Source: JAWXCF01 sp034440515
GTDB lineage: Bacteria; Bacteroidota; Bacteroidia; CAILMK01
NCBI GenBank assembly: GCA_034440515.1
Contig: JAWXCF010000068.1
Coordinates: 1 to 8,327 of the forward strand
Direction: 5' to 3'
Length of the DNA stretch: 8,327 bases
Made by a program: the position numbers and the translations under genes. Below, one piece after another: positions 5,843-8,327 of the stretch; the stretch's first letter is position 1; every line of letters begins with the position of its first letter. The notes beneath the pieces are model-generated. The model saw only the letters and a list, made by a program, of their open reading frames with translations. It was not told the origin of the DNA and made no database searches.

Positions 5843-7426
5843 GTGTATCAATTATTCTTATTTCTACCCCTACTTTTCCTTAGTCTAAATTCTTTCGCTC
5901 AATCTAAATATTGGGTCTTTTTAAAAGATAAAGGCGGTCAAAAAGACTATATTTATTTAAATAAAGACGCTCAGCGTAATAGAATTATAAACGGGGTAAA
6001 TTATGACGCGCTGGACTTACCTGTCTTTGAAAAATATAAAGATAAATTGCAATTTCATTGCGACAGCCTAGGTTATTCCAGCAGATGGTTAAACGCAGTA
6101 GCAGTTTGGGCAATACCAACCCAAATAGAAATAATTAAGAACTTACCCTTTGTAAGCCAAGTGCAGTTAATGCACGGTTCAGCACAGATATTAGAATTAG
6201 AATCTGACCTAAAATATAAAGGCGATTCTGTACTATCTGATATTGAGTATGATTTGGCACTAAGACAGCTTAAATTATTCGGTCATATTCCTGATAATAG
6301 TTTACACGGAGAGGGAGTAATTATTGCAATACTTGATGTTGGATTTAACAATGTAAATAAGCTTTCAGCTTTTAAGCATTGTATGTCTAGAATAGTAGGG
6401 ACTTATGATTTTGTAAAAAAGAAGGCGGATGTATATGATGCAGGTACTCACGGTACCACAGTTATGTCTTGCATAGCTGGCCAAGTAAATGACTCATTGC
6501 CATTAGGTTTGGGTACTAAAGCAAAATTTCTTTTAGCAAGAACTGAGCGAACCATCACAGAATTGTCTGAAGAGGAGGATAATTGGATAGCCGCAGTAGA
6601 GTGGGCAGAAACTAAAGGTGCAAGAATAGTAAATAGCAGCCTAGGCTACACTTCGTCTAGATATTTTCAAGAAGATATGGACGGATACTCATCTCCTATA
6701 TCTAGGGCAGCTAATGTTGCTTCTAAAAAGGGAATGCTTATAGTAAATGCTATGGGAAATGATGGAACAACTAATTGGAAAACAATATGTGCTCCAGCAG
6801 ATGCTACTGAAGTATTAGCCGTAGGTGGAATAGACCCGGAGACCGGATTACACATAGATTTCTCTAGTTATGGCAAGCAGTCAGACGTAGTTAAGCCAAA
6901 TGTATGTGCCAGTGGGGTAGCAGTAGTAGCAAGTCCAAGTGGAGGTTACTTCAAGGCGCAGGGCACCAGCTATGCGGCACCTCTTGTTGCTGGATTTTTG
7001 GCCAACTTATTATCTGATAATCCTAATATGACTAGGCTACAACTAATGGAATATGCACAAAAAAATGCAACCTTATATCCATACTTTGATTACGCCCACG
7101 GTTATGGTATCGCTAAGCAAAAGCTTAGCTTAGATGCTGCAGATACAAGCCAACTTAATCTAGTAGAATATACTGTAACAATACTATCTGACAGTAATGA
7201 TGTTGATTATATAAATGTAAATATAAGTGGTATTGATAATGGTAAGCCAAACTATCTGTATTACCACATAGCTGATTTAGATGATAAGTTGGTGTACTAT
7301 AATGTCACTGACATTGAGTTGCCCTATAGCCTTAAAATTGATTTACTTAAATATCCTATTAGCGAAGGCGTATTGAGATTATCTATTGGAGGTTCTTATA
7401 ACACGTTTAATTTTACCAATAAATAA
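5843..7426 (+). CDS. Secreted S8-family (subtilisin-like) serine protease
   Basis: This 527-residue exported endopeptidase has a signal peptide at residues 1-20 (hydrophobic core LFLFLPLLFLSLNSF, cleavage near SFA-Q) and then a propeptide-like segment to about residue 112 (KYWVFLKDKGG..., RWLNAVAVWAIP, NLPFVSQVQL) of a type usual in Bacteroidota subtilases. The catalytic domain (about 155-430) has Asp165 in IIAILDVGF, His203 in GTHGTTVMSCIAG, oxyanion Asn306 in NAMGNDG and Ser376 in QGTSYAAPLVAG, so it should be active. EEEDNWIAAVEWAETKGARI and NSSLGY also match that subfamily. Residues 440-527 form a beta-rich tail (YYHIADLDDKLVYY..., EGVLRLSIGG, ending NFTNK) that resembles a diverged type A T9SS sorting domain. 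GTG is the only start: an in-frame stop lies at 5828-5830 and no other start codon follows it before 5843. The signal peptide lacks the usual N-terminal Lys/Arg. Confidence 0.92.
   Translation: MYQLFLFLPLLFLSLNSFAQSKYWVFLKDKGGQKDYIYLNKDAQRNRIINGVNYDALDLPVFEKYKDKLQFHCDSLGYSSRWLNAVAVWAIPTQIEIIKNLPFVSQVQLMHGSAQILELESDLKYKGDSVLSDIEYDLALRQLKLFGHIPDNSLHGEGVIIAILDVGFNNVNKLSAFKHCMSRIVGTYDFVKKKADVYDAGTHGTTVMSCIAGQVNDSLPLGLGTKAKFLLARTERTITELSEEEDNWIAAVEWAETKGARIVNSSLGYTSSRYFQEDMDGYSSPISRAANVASKKGMLIVNAMGNDGTTNWKTICAPADATEVLAVGGIDPETGLHIDFSSYGKQSDVVKPNVCASGVAVVASPSGGYFKAQGTSYAAPLVAGFLANLLSDNPNMTRLQLMEYAQKNATLYPYFDYAHGYGIAKQKLSLDAADTSQLNLVEYTVTILSDSNDVDYINVNISGIDNGKPNYLYYHIADLDDKLVYYNVTDIELPYSLKIDLLKYPISEGVLRLSIGGSYNTFNFTNK
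7162..7423 (+). other. C-terminal beta-rich tail of the protease, possible diverged type A T9SS domain
   Basis: Residues 440-527 follow the catalytic domain. The order strand - D.DDKLVYY - turn - LPYSLKIDLLKYPISEGVLRLSI - strand - basic C-terminus parallels the type A pattern (D..GK.V...., I.L..L..G.Y.L.I, final K). The conserved residues are weakly kept, so this is an inference from layout and from the export signal, not a firm domain call. Confidence 0.45.
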
Positions 7427-7428
7427 TT

Positions 7429-8172
7429 ATGAATAAACTCTTTCTTGCATTAGTATTTGCATTTACTATCTCATTCTTTTCATCTCTTTCAGCTGTAGCA
7501 CAAAATGATGAAGAGGGTAAGGAATTAATAAGTGAAAAACCAGACTCTAGCATTGCAAAGTTTGGGGCAAATAGACGCCATTATCTCCAATATGTTGCCC
7601 TAATAGGACTATATGTAGATCAGGCTGAGGGAAACATTGATGTAAGAACTGGTTTCGATTTTCAATACAAGTTTTTATACAAGCGTAAACTGACCAAAGT
7701 ATTGGCCATTGGAACTGGCTTGTGTTATCATTATCAGAACTTTGTCTTAAATCAAAATGATAATGTTACATACTTTGAGCAATATTTTTGGAATAATCAA
7801 AATGTAAACCACAGAAAAGAGCGTTTTTATCAACATAATATACAATCAGAAATATTCTTGAGAATAAATTTTGATCCGAAACGTGGCAATACTTTGGGCA
7901 AATACATTGATATCGCTGGATATGGAGAATATAGGCTGGGCAGTAGATATCAAGTTTATGATAATATAGCAAATGGCTTAAGGGAAAAAAGGACCTTTTC
8001 TAAACTAAACATAACCAACCCATTCAACTATGGCATTTCAGCTAGGGTTGCCGTATTTGATTTCTTGCTAGTAGGTGTTAGTTACCGCTATTCAGACCTG
8101 TTTAAATCCAACTCAACTGTACCAGAAATGCCTAGAACTCTGGCCCAGATATATTTGAATATAAATAATTAG
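7429..8172 (+). CDS. Predicted outer-membrane beta-barrel protein, function unknown
   Basis: This 247-residue protein has a clear Sec signal peptide (MNKLFLALVFAFTISFF..., cleavage near AVA-Q at 24/25). A short, acidic, low-complexity linker follows (25-48), then a series of amphipathic strands rich in aromatics, such as HYLQYVALIGLYV, VRTGFDFQYKFLYK, VLAIGTGLCYHYQNFVL, QSEIFLRINF, YIDIAGYGEYRLG, YGISARVAVFDFLLVGVSYRYS and a C-terminal TLAQIYLNI. The alternating pattern and the final strand suit a small outer-membrane barrel of about 8-10 strands; I cannot assign a named family or a function. The single Cys (99) lies in a predicted strand. It starts 2 bp after the protease stop with no Shine-Dalgarno site of its own, so translation is probably coupled to the protease. 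That pairing hints at a shared role at the cell surface, but nothing in the sequence proves it. Confidence 0.75.
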   Translation: MNKLFLALVFAFTISFFSSLSAVAQNDEEGKELISEKPDSSIAKFGANRRHYLQYVALIGLYVDQAEGNIDVRTGFDFQYKFLYKRKLTKVLAIGTGLCYHYQNFVLNQNDNVTYFEQYFWNNQNVNHRKERFYQHNIQSEIFLRINFDPKRGNTLGKYIDIAGYGEYRLGSRYQVYDNIANGLREKRTFSKLNITNPFNYGISARVAVFDFLLVGVSYRYSDLFKSNSTVPEMPRTLAQIYLNINN

Positions 8173-8327
8173 AGTTGGGTCGGAGTGTAAAACATAGTTA
8201 ATCTGAAAAAAATAAAAATTAATTTGGCACTGAATGACAAGTCGTCAAAAAAGACTATAATTGATCCAAAAAGAATATTGTCACTAATTGCTTACAATAA
8301 CAAATAAACAAAAGCAATCTCTAATTA
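8173..8327. other. A/T-rich end region without a convincing gene
   Basis: These 155 bp run to the window edge. They contain several A-tracts and a weak TGAC-AAGTC-GTCA hairpin (8235-8247), but no terminator with a T-tract on the + strand. TATAATTG (8256-8263) is one mismatch from the Bacteroidota -7 element, but the nearest TTTG (8223-8226) is 29 bp away, too far for the consensus. A promoter for a gene beyond the window is possible but not supported. Confidence 0.4.

Noticed and set aside
5147..7426. MarC-protease fusion by stop readthrough
   Set aside because: The two genes are in the same frame, separated by TAA and four codons. However, the protease has its own signal peptide starting at the GTG, and no readthrough signal is visible, so separate genes are the simpler reading.
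7429..8172. Barrel gene as a PorP/SprF-type partner of the type B T9SS protein
   Set aside because: PorP/SprF proteins often neighbour type B cargo, but this protein lacks their N-terminal pattern (Q.P.FSQ....P...NPA..G) and is shorter at 247 residues. It is also next to the protease, not the type B protein.
8203..8307. 34-codon open frame starting CTG (or TTG at 8224) after the barrel gene
   Set aside because: There is no ATG or GTG start, no ribosome binding site and no recognisable family, and the DNA is A-rich. It is too short and weak to call a gene without conservation data.

Overview
This 8.3 kb window comes from a low-GC bacterium of the Bacteroidota, most likely a free-living, gliding-type lineage of the Cytophagia, Chitinophagia, Saprospiria or Flavobacteriia. 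The evidence is a very large secreted protein ending in a type B (gliding-motility-associated) type IX secretion signal, a Bacteroidota-style secreted subtilisin, A-rich leaders with few clear Shine-Dalgarno sites, and a kynurenine-pathway gene pair of the kind found in this phylum. All six genes lie on the + strand and coding density is very high.

Region 1 (1-1853) is the tail of a tryptophan/kynurenine operon: the 3' part of 2-amino-3-carboxymuconate-6-semialdehyde decarboxylase (ACMSD), then 15 bp later a complete kynureninase (kynU). Kynureninase makes 3-hydroxyanthranilate (or anthranilate). ACMSD acts two steps further on, after ring opening, and commits the carbon to catabolism instead of quinolinate/NAD. 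The other pathway genes are probably upstream, outside the window.

Region 2 (1854-1949) is the only sizeable gap between genes. It is rich in symmetric elements, including a perfect 12-bp palindrome, and probably carries the promoter of the next transcription unit.

Region 3 (1950-5108) encodes a 1052-residue cell-surface protein: signal peptide, N-terminal Cys-containing domain, eight Ig-like repeats each built around a Cys/Trp/Cys frame, a PKD-like domain and the type B sorting domain. The eight repeats follow an A-B-A-B alternation, and units 3-4 and 5-6 correspond with a period of 163-164 residues. This points to growth by duplication of a two-domain module.

Region 4 (5147-8172) is a tight gene train: a MarC-family inner-membrane protein (TTG start), a secreted S8 subtilisin-like protease (GTG start, 12-bp gap) and a predicted outer-membrane beta-barrel protein (2-bp gap). 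A small hairpin lies between the large surface protein and marC, so the train may be partly or wholly co-transcribed with it. The last 155 bp show no convincing gene.

I see no CRISPR, tRNA, rRNA, insertion sequence or recognisable defence system. The most unusual features are the alternating repeat architecture, the palindrome-dense leader, and the tightly packed protease/beta-barrel pair with no assigned partner function. None of these shows a new biological system outright.
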